Below are positions 4,911 through 5,416 of a stretch of DNA of 5,416 nucleotides, piece after piece. The notes under the pieces were generated by a model. The model had not been told where the DNA came from, did not search any database, and saw only the letters and a list, made by a program, of their open reading frames with translations. Numbering within the stretch: position 1 is the first letter of the stretch; each line of letters starts with the position of its first letter. Location: the NCBI GenBank assembly GCA_013334735.1, contig JAAXXA010000233.1:1-5416 (forward strand), written 5' to 3'. A program made the position numbers and the translations under genes. Source of the stretch: Bacteroidota bacterium. Its GTDB lineage: Bacteria > Bacteroidota > Bacteroidia > Bacteroidales > CG2-30-32-10.

Positions 4911-5416
4911 TTAAGCACTTGTCTTTCTGTGAAATAAAATGTTACTAATAATTTTAAAGAAATATTTTATATCGGTAGTAATTGGAGATTGATCAAACAA
5001 ATCAAAGTATTTTTTTTCTGATGCTTCTATCTCTTCAATTGTTTTAGGCATATCGGCATAGAACGGAGGAATTAAACCTGGTTTGTATTTTTTTCTTTTT
5101 GCCCGAAATTCTTCAGAATATAGCGTAAGATAATGACTGCTTACAGGTCTTACACCGACAAGTTTTATTTCACCTCTAACTAAATTGATAAGCATAGGTA
5201 ATTCGTCAATCCACAACTTTCTTAAAATTCTTCCCCAACTTGATATTCGGAAATCATCTTTAAACTTTCCACCTTCAGAAAGACTGTTTTTATCATAGAC
5301 AAATTCTTGGAGATACTCAGAATAAGGATGCATAGTCCTTAGTTTGTAAACATATATTTGATTCCCATTCTGCCCGATTCTTTTCATTTTAAAGATGGGA
5401 CTATAAGATGGATTTT
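4911..5416 (-). CDS. Initiating sugar transferase for surface polysaccharide (polyprenyl-phosphate hexose-1-phosphate transferase), 5' end outside window
   Basis: The frame is open to the window edge; an ATG at 5387 is internal, because family sequence (PSYSPIFKMKRIGQNG) continues upstream. The bacterial sugar transferase family (monotopic phosphoglycosyl transferase; WcaJ, WbaP, PglC type) moves a sugar phosphate from a UDP-sugar to undecaprenyl phosphate at the inner membrane and so starts assembly of a capsule, O-antigen or exopolysaccharide repeat unit. Counting from that ATG, I see KRIGQNG and YKLRTMH (13-20), the GGKFKDDFRISSWG segment (39-52), RKLWIDELPM with the catalytic Asp-Glu pair D61-E62, LVGVRP with R80-P81, and YKPGLIPPFYADMP (101-114). 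The C-terminal helix ends NILFHRKTSA. The N-terminal membrane-inserting helix and the first residues lie beyond the window, so about three quarters of a roughly 200-residue protein is present. All key residues visible are intact. Donor sugar unknown. Confidence 0.93.
   Translation of the reverse strand, partial: NPSYSPIFKMKRIGQNGNQIYVYKLRTMHPYSEYLQEFVYDKNSLSEGGKFKDDFRISSWGRILRKLWIDELPMLINLVRGEIKLVGVRPVSSHYLTLYSEEFRAKRKKYKPGLIPPFYADMPKTIEEIEASEKKYFDLFDQSPITTDIKYFFKIISNILFHRKTSA

Overview
This 5.4-kb window is AT-rich. It has long non-coding gaps, genes without Shine-Dalgarno sequences, and a signal peptide ending in AFSQ. The protein families (LolA-like lipoprotein-sorting protein, CAP/OmpA-like surface protein, polyprenyl-phosphate sugar transferase of the YKLRTMHPYSEYLQ type) point to a member of the Bacteroidota. 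It is probably an environmental Bacteroidales- or Cytophaga-like organism; no finer placement is possible.

Left part (1-1333, + strand). The window opens in the C-terminal part of a LolA-like outer-membrane lipoprotein-sorting protein, closed by a clear intrinsic terminator (291-323). Next comes a short stretch (about 308-412) whose minus strand reads as an internal piece of UvrC, the excinuclease subunit, cut off at both ends. It abuts a secreted-type gene (401-1333) whose reading frame starts in the tail of a signal peptide (ISLFAQ) with no proper start. That gene encodes two copies of a small beta motif, a HEAT-like helical segment and a C-terminal LecA/PA-IL-like lectin fold. The junction near 390-412 therefore looks like a rearrangement or an assembly joint that removed the gene's 5' end.

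Middle (1334-4143). A nested inverted repeat built round the heptamer TTGGCAG and a bidirectional terminator separate the lectin-like gene from a large gene of 865 codons. The large protein is exported. It carries a CAP (SCP/PR-1-like) domain, a cysteine-containing middle region, an OmpA-like domain with the Bacteroidota-style ASVEG...N...R signature, and a long helical C-terminal region ending in a W-C...C...Y-C-x-x-C motif.

Right part (4144-5416). A 439-bp gap between convergent genes contains CACAGAG repeats, a TGTACGA hairpin, and a symmetric element made of three different six-base-stem/three-base-loop hairpins, evenly spaced 53 bp centre to centre, with long inverted arms between them. 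Beyond it, on the minus strand, lie a small unrecognised helical protein and the C-terminal three quarters of an initiating sugar phosphotransferase, the edge of a surface-polysaccharide locus that continues past the window.

The genes do not form one operon. The common theme is cell-envelope and exported functions. The most unusual items are the three-hairpin element, the uvrC fragment with the truncated lectin-like gene, and the CAP-OmpA fusion protein.
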